The notes under the pieces: generated by a model | Database searches by the model: none | What the model was told of the DNA's origin: nothing | What the model saw: the letters and a program-made list of their open reading frames with translations, nothing else | Shown: piece after piece, positions 18,454 through 26,794 of the stretch | Numbering within the stretch: the first letter of the stretch is position 1 | Layout of the letters: the number at the start of each line of letters is the position of its first letter | Translations under genes and position numbers: made by a program | Assembly: GCA_910586505.1 (NCBI GenBank) | Contig: CAJUGV010000003.1 | Span: 1 to 64,000 of the forward strand | Direction: 5' to 3' | DNA: 64,000 nt | Origin: an uncultured Paraprevotella sp. | Lineage (GTDB): Bacteria > Bacteroidota > Bacteroidia > Bacteroidales > Bacteroidaceae

Positions 18454-20048
18454 CTCCCAAGAAAAGCGACGGCAGCCTCAGCACAACGCTCACCATCTAT
18501 ACCGGCCGAGACAATGCCTCCGGCATAACCGGCCCCTTCTCCACACGGAAACAATCCTTTCAGTCTTACATGCTGCAAAGTCTTTCCATCCCGTAATATA
18601 CGGACAGGCGCAGAAGTGCGGCTCTCCACTCCTATCATCACAGCTTCATTAGTTAGAAACCCGTGGGACATTTTTCCAAAACGCCGGAATCCGTCAGCCA
18701 GCCTCGCAGTGATAAATTTGGGCATCCAAAAATGCAACGGAGAAGACACCAGCCCTGGGGCATACGAACTCTCCGGCAAATCATAGCTCAAACGACCATT
18801 TACAAAATCGGCCATCCTCTGAGCCGGAGCTGTCTGCCGATTGTTTCCCTGTTGCCAATTCTGTTCTTCCAATGCTTCCTGCAAATACATCATCGCCAAC
18901 GGATGACACACATCCGGCTCTCTTCCGGAAACACCCATAAACTCCACTACTGATTTTTCTTTCAAATCTTCCGGATGCAATTCCACCACCATACCGGAGT
19001 TACTCCACTTCGAACCTCTATTGCTGGGCGACATGCCATTGACAACAGTTTGTCTCGGTCCGCTGGCTGCCGGGACAACAAATCCACCCGGACACATACA
19101 AAAACTATACACCCCACGGTCATCGACCTGCTGTACAAAACTATACTCTGCAGCCGGAAGATACTTACCACAGCCGTTCTTACTATGATACTGAATCTGA
19201 TTGATTAATTGCGAGGGATGTTCTAAACGAACTCCGACAGCCAATCCTTTGCTTTCAATTTCAATTCCATTATCACATAACCAACGATACACATCGCGGG
19301 CCGAATGTCCCGTAGCCAAAATAACCGGACCGAAAAAGCACTTTCCTGTATTCGTCTCAATACCTTTTACCGTGTCGTGTTCTATTATCAAGGCATCCAT
19401 ACGGGTCTCAAAATGCACCTCTCCTCCACAGGAAAGAATGGTCTTGCGCATGTTCTCAATCACTCTTGGAAGTTTATCCGTACCGATATGCGGATGGGCA
19501 TCCTGCAAGATAGAAACACTGGCTCCATGCTGACAGAACACATTCAGAATCTTATCCACACTGCCGCGCTTCTTGCTACGGGTGTATAACTTACCATCTG
19601 AATATGCCCCTGCACCACCCTCTCCGAAACTGTAATTACTTTCCGGATTCACTTTATGCTCACGTGAGATTTTCGCAAGATCCAATTTACGTTCCCGCAC
19701 ATTCTTCCCGCGCTCCACCACAACTGGACGACAGCCTGCCTCTATCAACCGCAAGGCTGCAAACAACCCGGCCGGTCCGGCGCCCACGACGATAACCTGC
19801 GGACATCCTTCCACATTCCTGTATTCCGTTCGAACGAATTCTTCATCCTCTGGTTGTTCGTTGATATAAACACGCACTTTAAGATTTACAAATATAGTAC
19901 GCTGACGGGCATCAATGCTACGTTTCAACACCCTGACAACCGTCAAGGTCCGTTCATCCTTCCCTTTCTCATGAGCTATATAACGGCGTAATGCCTGTTC
20001 ACTATATGCCGTTTCCGGCAATACTCTCAATTGATATTCTTCTATCAT
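18450..20048 (-). CDS. FAD-dependent dehydrogenase of the COG2509 type
   Basis: The 532-residue product has an N-terminal extension of about 85 residues, then a Rossmann FAD-binding motif VVGAGPAGLFAALRLIEAG with a terminal VVERG acidic ribose ligand. Further marks are YSFGEGGAGAYSDGKL, ILATGHSARDVY and a C-terminal GLFPCGEGAGYAGGIVSAG. These are features of the uncharacterised NAD(P)/FAD dehydrogenase family widespread in Bacteroidetes and Firmicutes. It is followed upstream by radA with a 20-base gap, so the two may be co-transcribed. Substrate unknown. Confidence 0.88.
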   Translation of the reverse strand: MIEEYQLRVLPETAYSEQALRRYIAHEKGKDERTLTVVRVLKRSIDARQRTIFVNLKVRVYINEQPEDEEFVRTEYRNVEGCPQVIVVGAGPAGLFAALRLIEAGCRPVVVERGKNVRERKLDLAKISREHKVNPESNYSFGEGGAGAYSDGKLYTRSKKRGSVDKILNVFCQHGASVSILQDAHPHIGTDKLPRVIENMRKTILSCGGEVHFETRMDALIIEHDTVKGIETNTGKCFFGPVILATGHSARDVYRWLCDNGIEIESKGLAVGVRLEHPSQLINQIQYHSKNGCGKYLPAAEYSFVQQVDDRGVYSFCMCPGGFVVPAASGPRQTVVNGMSPSNRGSKWSNSGMVVELHPEDLKEKSVVEFMGVSGREPDVCHPLAMMYLQEALEEQNWQQGNNRQTAPAQRMADFVNGRLSYDLPESSYAPGLVSSPLHFWMPKFITARLADGFRRFGKMSHGFLTNEAVMIGVESRTSAPVRILRDGKTLQHVRLKGLFPCGEGAGYAGGIVSAGIDGERCAEAAVAFLGS

Positions 20049-20068
20049 ATTCTTTTTTCTTCTGTTAT

Positions 20069-21493
20069 TTAACCGAAAAGAACGCGAAGAGCTTCCTCCA
20101 CTTTTCTCACAGGTACCAATTCTATTTTAAGATTCGACGCATCGAACCCCTGCATATTGTATTTGGGCACTATCATTTGCCGGAAACCGAGTTTGGCTGC
20201 CTCTGCCACGCGCTGCTCAATCCGGTTGACCGGACGTATTTCCCCGCTCAGCCCCACTTCGCCCGCCATACAGACCCCACTCTCTATCCCCGTATCTACA
20301 TTACTGCTCAACACTGCGGCTATCACCGATAAATCTATGGCAGGATCCGTCACTTTCAGTCCACCGGCAATATTCAGAAACACATCTTTCTGAGCCAGTT
20401 TGAAGCCCACTCTTTTCTCCAATACGGCTAAAAGCATATTCAGACGACGCAGATCGAAGCCGGTAGCCGATCGCTGTGGGGTTCCGTATGCCGCCGTACT
20501 TACCAAAGCCTGTGTTTCGATGAGAAACGGACGCACACCCTCTATAGCAGATGAAATAGCCACCCCGCTCAGTCCCTCATGATTCTCGGTCAACAACAGT
20601 TCCGACGGATTGCTCACCTGTCTCAAACCATCCTGACGCATTTCATAAATGCCAAGTTCGGCCGTACTACCGAAACGATTTTTAATGCTTCGCAGAATAC
20701 GGTACATATAATGTTGATCACCTTCAAACTGCAATACCGCATCCACTATATGTTCCAACACCTTGGGCCCGGCCAGCGACCCTTCCTTATTAATATGACC
20801 AATTAGTATGACCGGAATATTGCTTTCCTTGGCAAACTTCAAAAGTAAAGACGCGCATTCCCGCACTTGTGAGATACTGCCGGGCGAACTGTCTACGGCT
20901 TCCGTCATAATAGTCTGTATGGAATCTATCACCACCAATTGAGGTTGCTCATTCCGAATATGCAGGAAAATCCGTTCGAGCGAAGTCTCACATACTACCA
21001 TACACAACGAGCGAGCCAAGAATCCATCTTTGCTTTCTTTCGTTCGCTCCGCTTCCGGCACCAACCTGTCGGCACGCAATTTCAATTGCCGCGCACTTTC
21101 CTCTCCACTGACGTAAAGCACTCGCTTGTCCGTCAACTTCAACACCGTCTGTAAAATCAAAGTAGACTTTCCGATACCGGGTTCACCGCCCAAAAGCACC
21201 AGCGAGCCGGCCACCAAACCTCCTCCCAACACACGATTCAATTCATCATCGTACATGTTCAACCGGGGCTCCTTTTCCGAAACGATCTGCCCCACAGGCA
21301 CAGGATGGGGATGCTGTTGTTCCCCTGTCAATGCCTGACGGAAGCTACCTGCTACTGCAACCGACGCATTTTCTTTCCTTACGGTAAACTCCTTGAATGT
21401 ATTCCATTCGCCACACGACGGACAACGCCCCACCCATTTCGGCGACTCCTGTCCACAATTGCCGCATACATAAACGGTCTTATCTTTTGCCAT
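20069..21493 (-). CDS. radA: DNA repair protein RadA/Sms
   Basis: The 474-residue product has an N-terminal C4 zinc finger (CGNCGQ...CPSCGEWNTF). A RecA-like ATPase follows with Walker A GGEPGIGKSTL near residue 105 and the RadA-specific KNRFGST motif near 265. A Lon-like C-terminal domain completes the family layout (GGLKVTDPAIDLSVIAA, GEVGLSGEIRPV). It promotes branch migration of recombination intermediates in the cytoplasm. About 155 bases upstream hold no gene I can support. Confidence 0.97.
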   Translation of the reverse strand: MAKDKTVYVCGNCGQESPKWVGRCPSCGEWNTFKEFTVRKENASVAVAGSFRQALTGEQQHPHPVPVGQIVSEKEPRLNMYDDELNRVLGGGLVAGSLVLLGGEPGIGKSTLILQTVLKLTDKRVLYVSGEESARQLKLRADRLVPEAERTKESKDGFLARSLCMVVCETSLERIFLHIRNEQPQLVVIDSIQTIMTEAVDSSPGSISQVRECASLLLKFAKESNIPVILIGHINKEGSLAGPKVLEHIVDAVLQFEGDQHYMYRILRSIKNRFGSTAELGIYEMRQDGLRQVSNPSELLLTENHEGLSGVAISSAIEGVRPFLIETQALVSTAAYGTPQRSATGFDLRRLNMLLAVLEKRVGFKLAQKDVFLNIAGGLKVTDPAIDLSVIAAVLSSNVDTGIESGVCMAGEVGLSGEIRPVNRIEQRVAEAAKLGFRQMIVPKYNMQGFDASNLKIELVPVRKVEEALRVLFG

Positions 21494-21647
21494 AATCCCA
21501 CATTCGTCTTTTAAAAGATAAAAATACGGAGTTTTCCGTAAGCCACCATAAAAAAAGTCGAAAAAATGATTGAGTCCCTGACGTTAACCCTTCAGACTGG
21601 TAAGTATTCCTTTTGTCCTGACTGCAACAATTTTATTGAAGAGTCTT

Positions 21648-22063
21648 TCATATCTTAAAAAGGTAACGTTTTAAATACAATTCTCTGCTGTCCCCAACTT
21701 CAAATCTCAAAATAGATTTCCCTTTGGAAGCATTTCTTTGCAAAGGAAAATCCATATCAAAAGGAGAGCTACCTAATGAAATAATAGCAGAACCGTTGTG
21801 TTCCATACTATCTACCAATCCCCTTACAATTCTTTCTATACGGTCATTTTTCTTATCCGGAAAAGCTCACTAATCTCTTTATTATAACTGAATCTTTGTT
21901 CGTTTCTTCCTTGTATCTGAATGTAAATACGATTGTTTTTCTGATCTATTCTAACTTTCTGTATTATAATTTCCGGACTTTTCTTCCAGAATTTAGGGTT
22001 GTATTCATTATTGAGAGACCATATAACAAAGTTACAGCCTATCTTCTTTACACCATCCTTCAA
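21648..22063 (-). pseudogene. Frameshifted remnant of an unidentified gene
   Basis: Minus-strand reading from a TTG directly after a stop codon (22061-22063) gives KDGVKKIGCNFVIWSLNNEY and onward, ending at a stop near 21836. A second frame continues without a break: FPDKKNDRIERIVRGLVDSM, then a Gly/Ser-rich part, ending LYLKRYLFKI and TGA at 21648. Restoring one T in the TTTT run near 21865 would join both frames into about 138 residues. The low GC and codon use differ from the neighbours. It lacks a proper start. I do not recognise the family; it could be a decayed acquired gene or a sequencing error in a homopolymer. Confidence 0.6.
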
Positions 22064-22095
22064 CTAGTAAATTTCCATTTTTTCTTGATCCGTGA

Positions 22096-22360
22096 AAAGT
22101 CGGTATTCCCATACACGAAAAAAACGCCTCATCGTCCGAACAGTTTATCCTTGAAGCCAAAGAAAATGAAAAAACAGTTCTCTTCGGCAATGGGAACGCC
22201 AACGGATGTATTAACCTTTCCAATGTAATAACCTTCTCTTCACCGGCCGGATGGTATTCGCTTCGCTTACCGACCACCCGCAGTTGCCGCCTGCCGGACA
22301 CCATCATGGACGGAAAAAGGTATCTCGCCGCAAGCCCTGGTACCGTTCAGAGAATCTTGA
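22096..22360 (+). pseudogene. C-terminal fragment of an S41-family peptidase
   Basis: Plus-strand frame gives VGIPIHEKNASSSEQFILEA, then ENEKTVLFGNGNANGCINLS and PAGWYSLRLPTTRSCRLPD. This matches the end of the S41 (C-terminal processing/tricorn-type) peptidase fold, with SSSEQF at the catalytic Ser position and a typical R/S..LPD strand. An extra A in GGAAAAAGG (about 22312-22320) shifts the frame; the next frame reads GISPQALVPF and stops at 22360. The N-terminal two thirds are missing and a stop codon precedes the fragment. It faces the other remnant head to head. Confidence 0.65.
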
Positions 22361-22455
22361 CAAGAAAACAGGAAGAGAACAGGGGGAAGTTCCTTATATA
22401 GAACAAATATTACAAGGAACTTCTACCACTCCCAAACCGACTTCAGTATCTTTGA

Positions 22456-23472
22456 TCAAACCATCACATCCAACATTTCCGAAAGCTCATCAAACGATCG
22501 GACAATCTCCGTCTCACCCCCCTGCCTTAATGACATATTCTGGCCGCTGTTCACGGTTAGACTTATGGCCGACACAATCCCTTCATTCGATAATACCACA
22601 CGAAATCCCTTTCTCACCAGAAGATTCTGCACCCAATAGCGCAACGTTTCGTCTGTAGCCGTCAAACTCACGGCTTGCCTGCCATCGTTATCCGGCGCAT
22701 ACACCCCACGCATCCGATCAAAGCGGATAGAATCACCGCCAAACAGCTTATCCATCCATCCCGAAAGCACAAGTTCCTCCGTCACACCGCACACCATTTC
22801 ACGCTCCTGTGTCATCAGCCACAAACGGTCGGCCATGGCCAGCGCCTGATCGGTATCATGCGTAGAAAGCAATACAGCTTTATTTTCTTTTGTCGCCAGT
22901 CTGCGCAGCAGTTTCATCACCTCTATCCGGCTTTCCACATCCAGGAAAGCCGTCGGCTCATCCAACAATATCAACGGACATTCCTGTACCAGCACTTTGG
23001 CAATCATCGCCTTTTGTCGTTCTCCATCCGATAGCTCAGCCACATAGCACCTCGATTTGTGTTCCATACCCACATCATGCAGTGCCCTTGTTATCAACCC
23101 CTTATCGCTTCGACTCAACCGACCGAAAAAACCGGTATAAGGCTGACGCCCCAAAGCCACCAGTTCATACACCGTCAATCCGCCGGCCTGCATACGGTCG
23201 GTCAGTACCACTCCGATTGTTTTGGAACGTTCATGCCCCGAATAGCAATCCGACGCACGCCCCATGACATTCAACCGACCGGATAACGGTGGCTGCATCC
23301 CGGCCAGCGTTCGCAGGAGCGTGGATTTTCCGGCCCCGTTACATCCCAACAGACAAGTCAGTTCCCCACTCCGCAGACTAAAGTTCAAAGAAGTGTGTAC
23401 TTCCGCTGCTCTCCTCCCTTTGCCATAGCCGGTCGTAAGCCGTATTCCTTCAAGCACAGTTCTCCGTTCCAT
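22456..23472 (-). CDS. btuD: Cobalamin ABC transporter ATPase (BtuD-like)
   Basis: The 338-residue ATP-binding subunit has Walker A LGCNGAGKSTLL near residue 43, signature LSDGERQK, Walker B PLILLDEPTAFLD and the switch His in LLSTHDTDQALAMAD. This is the FepC/BtuD importer class. The ~80 residues after the core ATPase form an extra C-terminal domain common in Bacteroidetes members. The start ATG shares its A with the btuC stop codon, so the two are translationally coupled. It is the last gene of the riboswitch-controlled btu operon. Confidence 0.9.
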   Translation of the reverse strand: MERRTVLEGIRLTTGYGKGRRAAEVHTSLNFSLRSGELTCLLGCNGAGKSTLLRTLAGMQPPLSGRLNVMGRASDCYSGHERSKTIGVVLTDRMQAGGLTVYELVALGRQPYTGFFGRLSRSDKGLITRALHDVGMEHKSRCYVAELSDGERQKAMIAKVLVQECPLILLDEPTAFLDVESRIEVMKLLRRLATKENKAVLLSTHDTDQALAMADRLWLMTQEREMVCGVTEELVLSGWMDKLFGGDSIRFDRMRGVYAPDNDGRQAVSLTATDETLRYWVQNLLVRKGFRVVLSNEGIVSAISLTVNSGQNMSLRQGGETEIVRSFDELSEMLDVMV

Positions 23473-24512
23473 CAGTTAAAATACTGTATTCTACGTTGAT
23501 TTACTATTACATATATAATCACGGGAGCACCCAGCACGGGAGTGACGGCATTGAGAGGAAGCAACCCTTCCTCGCCGGGCAGGATACAAACCAGGTTGCA
23601 GAACAGCGCCACGGTTCCGCCACAAAGCATAGTGACAGGCAACAATGAATTATGGTTCGATGTACCCAGCATCAGGCGGGCCACATGAGGAACCGCCAGC
23701 CCGATAAACGATACCGGACCACAAAAAGCCGTGACAACAGCCGTCAATAATCCAGCCACCAGCAGCAACAGGCCGCGCGTCAAACGCACATTCACTCCCA
23801 GATTCTCGGCATAACGCTCACCGAGCAACAAGGCATTCAGCGGTTTGATCAGCAAGACGGACAAAAGCAATCCCACACAAACCAAAGCCGCAAACCACGG
23901 CAGTTGGTCCAGCGACACTCCTCCGAAGTTCCCCATCCCCCAAACTACATACGAATGAACACCTTCCGCTGTGGAAAAAAAATTAAGCAACGAAATGGCC
24001 GACGAGGCCACATATCCCATCATGATACCGGCAATCAGAAGCATCACGCTGCTGCGTATCAAAGTAGACAAGAATAATATCACTCCCATCACAAGCACGG
24101 CCCCCGCAAAAGCACCGGCCACCACCGCCAGAAAACCGGACAAGGTAAAGGCTCCGGCTGCCAAGGTCCCCCCTCCGGTCAGTATGACCAAAGCCACACC
24201 GACACTCGCACCCGAACTGATACCTAAGATCGAAGGGTCGGCCAACGGATTATTGAACGCTGTCTGCAACATCAGTCCGCATACTGCCAATGCCGCTCCG
24301 CAGCACCATGCCGTCACACACAACGGCAGGCGTGACTCCCACACGATGAAAGTCCACACCTCATTCTCTACCCCTCTACCTGCCAGTGCCCGCCATACGG
24401 CTTCGGCCGGCACATCTACGGACCCCAACAACAGATTGGCCGCCGCCAGACACAGCATGACAACCACCAGCACTCCTACACAGATACGTCCCTTACGGTC
24501 TCCTGTTATCAT
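23472..24512 (-). CDS. btuC: Cobalamin ABC transporter permease (BtuC-like)
   Basis: The 346-residue product belongs to the FecCD/BtuC permease family with about ten hydrophobic helices. Family motifs are NPLADPSILGISSGASVGVA, FIGLAVPHVARLMLGTSNH and the closing GAPVIIYVIVNQRR. It forms the inner-membrane channel with BtuD and receives B12 from the upstream-encoded binding lipoprotein. It starts 5 bases after btuF ends. Iron-siderophore permeases look alike, but the riboswitch and BtuG neighbour decide for cobalamin. Confidence 0.92.
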   Translation of the reverse strand: MITGDRKGRICVGVLVVVMLCLAAANLLLGSVDVPAEAVWRALAGRGVENEVWTFIVWESRLPLCVTAWCCGAALAVCGLMLQTAFNNPLADPSILGISSGASVGVALVILTGGGTLAAGAFTLSGFLAVVAGAFAGAVLVMGVILFLSTLIRSSVMLLIAGIMMGYVASSAISLLNFFSTAEGVHSYVVWGMGNFGGVSLDQLPWFAALVCVGLLLSVLLIKPLNALLLGERYAENLGVNVRLTRGLLLLVAGLLTAVVTAFCGPVSFIGLAVPHVARLMLGTSNHNSLLPVTMLCGGTVALFCNLVCILPGEEGLLPLNAVTPVLGAPVIIYVIVNQRRIQYFN

Positions 24513-24517
24513 TCTCT

Positions 24518-25654
24518 CTATTCCGCTAATTTACTAAAATATCTTCCTCCGTCTCCTTCCTCCACATCGGGATGGAAAATCTTTATCAGATCTTCCAACA
24601 GCCATTCGGGATGAAACGGGGTCTCTTCATAATAAGGCACATGCCCCATGTTGCATCCGTACACACGCCGTTCGCGAAACGCGCGGAAACCGGTATACGG
24701 AGCATAATCGTTTTTCAGTTCCCGGTAAGTCTTATCCCCGGCCGCATTATACTTTATCAACCAATAATCCGCAGCCGCAGCCTTTTCATATACCGTCTCG
24801 AAACTCAAAGGCACAGCCCCGCCATTCGACATATAACCGAACACATACTCGCTGCCGGCATCGGCAAGCATCCGCCCCACCGTGCTGCGTCCGCCCGGCA
24901 CATACCATGAACCGCCCGCCTTCAGATCGACAAAAACTGTCGGTTTCTCCTTCCTGTGCGCCACTTTGCCGGCCCACCTCAGATATTCGGCCTCCACACC
25001 TGCAAAAAGCGAATCGGCTTCGGCCTCCTTACCGAACAGCATCCCGTAAAAACGCATCCATTCGGCACGCCCCAATGCGGAAGCCTCCATATAATCGGCA
25101 CATTCTATTATCGGAATATTCAATTTGTCCAGCCTTCCGTATCCTCCGCTATTCTCAAAAGGTGAAAGCAACACGGCATCGGCATGCAAAGTCAGCAGCT
25201 TTTCTATATCCGGGTTCAGACTGCTACCCAAATCCGCCACTACCCCTGTACGGCAACCTTCTTTTATATAAGGAAGGTCGATGTACCGGAGATCGCACAC
25301 ACCGCCCACCGACGGAGATGCCCCCAGTTCATCGACCAGTCCGCAATGAACGGACGAATAGACCACCGCCTTTTCCAATGGCACGCGAACCACTGTTCCT
25401 TCTGGCAGATCATCCGGCAGCGGTCTGTCCCGTCCGACAAGGATATAAGTATGCAAGATTCGCAGTGTATCCCACGGGTTACGCAACGCGACGACCCGAT
25501 AGCCTTCATAGGAAACCGCATGCAGGTTCACCGCATATTTCCACTCCAGCGTATCGCCGCCCCCAGACCGTACGGAGACCGTTTTGCCCCCTCCCGTACA
25601 GGACATCAGGAGCAAAACGACTGCAAACCATACTGATACTCCGCTTTTTTTCAT
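24518..25654 (-). CDS. btuF: Periplasmic B12-binding lipoprotein (BtuF-like)
   Basis: About 378 residues when started at MKKSGVSVW; a 12-residue extension upstream is rejected because this ATG gives a clean lipoprotein signal (LLLMSCTGGG). The body is a class III substrate-binding protein: ADAVLLSPFENSGGYGRLDK, IPIIECADYME, and PTVFVDLKAGGSWYVPGG. Its start overlaps the btuG stop as ATGA (25651-25654). It would hand cobalamin to BtuCD in the periplasm. Confidence 0.88.
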   Translation of the reverse strand: MKKSGVSVWFAVVLLLMSCTGGGKTVSVRSGGGDTLEWKYAVNLHAVSYEGYRVVALRNPWDTLRILHTYILVGRDRPLPDDLPEGTVVRVPLEKAVVYSSVHCGLVDELGASPSVGGVCDLRYIDLPYIKEGCRTGVVADLGSSLNPDIEKLLTLHADAVLLSPFENSGGYGRLDKLNIPIIECADYMEASALGRAEWMRFYGMLFGKEAEADSLFAGVEAEYLRWAGKVAHRKEKPTVFVDLKAGGSWYVPGGRSTVGRMLADAGSEYVFGYMSNGGAVPLSFETVYEKAAAADYWLIKYNAAGDKTYRELKNDYAPYTGFRAFRERRVYGCNMGHVPYYEETPFHPEWLLEDLIKIFHPDVEEGDGGRYFSKLAE

Positions 25655-26772
25655 TGATTCACATGAGAGGTAAAGAAGAATATACCGCAAGGTCCTACCC
25701 CCGTATCCACCTTTTTCAACAAATCGCCGGCGGCATTATAGATATGAGCATATCCCGGTGTGGAATATGAAGCAAAACCGCCGGACATATTATACGAAGT
25801 GAGCACGACATAACCCTTCACCGGGTCGGCGGCAATGGCAGCAGGTGAATCGGCCTCCAGAGGGAGAGCCGTCACATGATAGGGAGTCTCCGCCAGATTG
25901 ACAAAGGCATAAGATACAGTCGGGGCGCCATAGGGCGCATTGACCACATACAGTTTATCCGTACCTTCGGGAATATCGGCCATCGTGGCATCGGCCACTT
26001 TCACATGGTTTCCGTTCACCAGATCCAGCCGATGCACGGCCGCACCTACCTGGTTCCACTGAGCATCATACGTGCCGGAGCACAATACATACACATTGCC
26101 CCGTGCATCCGCCTCCATCTGCACCGGATTGGCCGGCACCGTGATATCACGCGTTTTGGTAAATGTGGCCAAATCGATTTCCGACACCGTCGTTCCATTA
26201 CCGTAATCGGAATTAGGCACATACAGTTTGTTATCGGCTACGGCCATCTTCTCAGGATAAGATCCCACAGCCACCGTACCCACAATACGGAAATCCGCCG
26301 TATCGATCTTACACACATGTCCGGAATAAAGAGACACATATACGTAGCCGTCCTTCCCCACTACGTCACGCGGCTGGCCGATCGTCGCATGGCCGGCCAG
26401 AGCAATCTGATACACGGATGTGAAATCGTCCTTTGCACAGATCTCTATGGTATTGGATGCCGTCACGGCCGTATAAATCTTTTGGCCGTAGATGCAACTG
26501 TGGTTGGGCGTTTGTCCGAGTGAACGGGCATTTTTTCCTGCGAAACGTCCCGTTGCGGCTACAAACCCGTTATAATCCACTGTAGTAAAATCTCCGTCGA
26601 TACCCGCACCCTGGCTCCCGTTGTTCAGAATCAGTACTCCTGTGCTCACGGGAGTAGCTTCCACATCCGGACCATTACCCGTACCGCCGCCGTTCGCAAT
26701 CTCCTCTTCATCGTCGCAAGCAGCCAAAGACACGGCAGCAAGCGCCATAACAAATAATTTCAAGTGTTTCAT
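25651..26772 (-). CDS. btuG: Surface cobalamin-binding beta-propeller lipoprotein (BtuG-like)
   Basis: The 373-residue product has a lipoprotein signal with lipobox LAAC followed by DDEEE. An acidic run after the Cys is the export signal that sends lipoproteins to the cell surface in Bacteroidetes. The body is a YncE-like seven-bladed propeller (repeats such as DGYVYVSLYSGHVCKID, GNVYVLCSGTYDAQW). It sits directly behind btuB (22 bases) in the btu operon. BtuG of Bacteroides thetaiotaomicron binds B12 very tightly and forms a lid on BtuB; the same role is inferred here from position and fold. Confidence 0.88.
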   Translation of the reverse strand: MKHLKLFVMALAAVSLAACDDEEEIANGGGTGNGPDVEATPVSTGVLILNNGSQGAGIDGDFTTVDYNGFVAATGRFAGKNARSLGQTPNHSCIYGQKIYTAVTASNTIEICAKDDFTSVYQIALAGHATIGQPRDVVGKDGYVYVSLYSGHVCKIDTADFRIVGTVAVGSYPEKMAVADNKLYVPNSDYGNGTTVSEIDLATFTKTRDITVPANPVQMEADARGNVYVLCSGTYDAQWNQVGAAVHRLDLVNGNHVKVADATMADIPEGTDKLYVVNAPYGAPTVSYAFVNLAETPYHVTALPLEADSPAAIAADPVKGYVVLTSYNMSGGFASYSTPGYAHIYNAAGDLLKKVDTGVGPCGIFFFTSHVNQ

Positions 26773-26794
26773 TTCCTTCCTTTTTAAAGTTTCA

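Noticed and set aside
22032..22307. A 91-codon minus-strand frame overlapping the decayed region
   Set aside because: Its sequence is antisense to the S41 peptidase fragment and overlaps the other remnant in a different frame; no family features.
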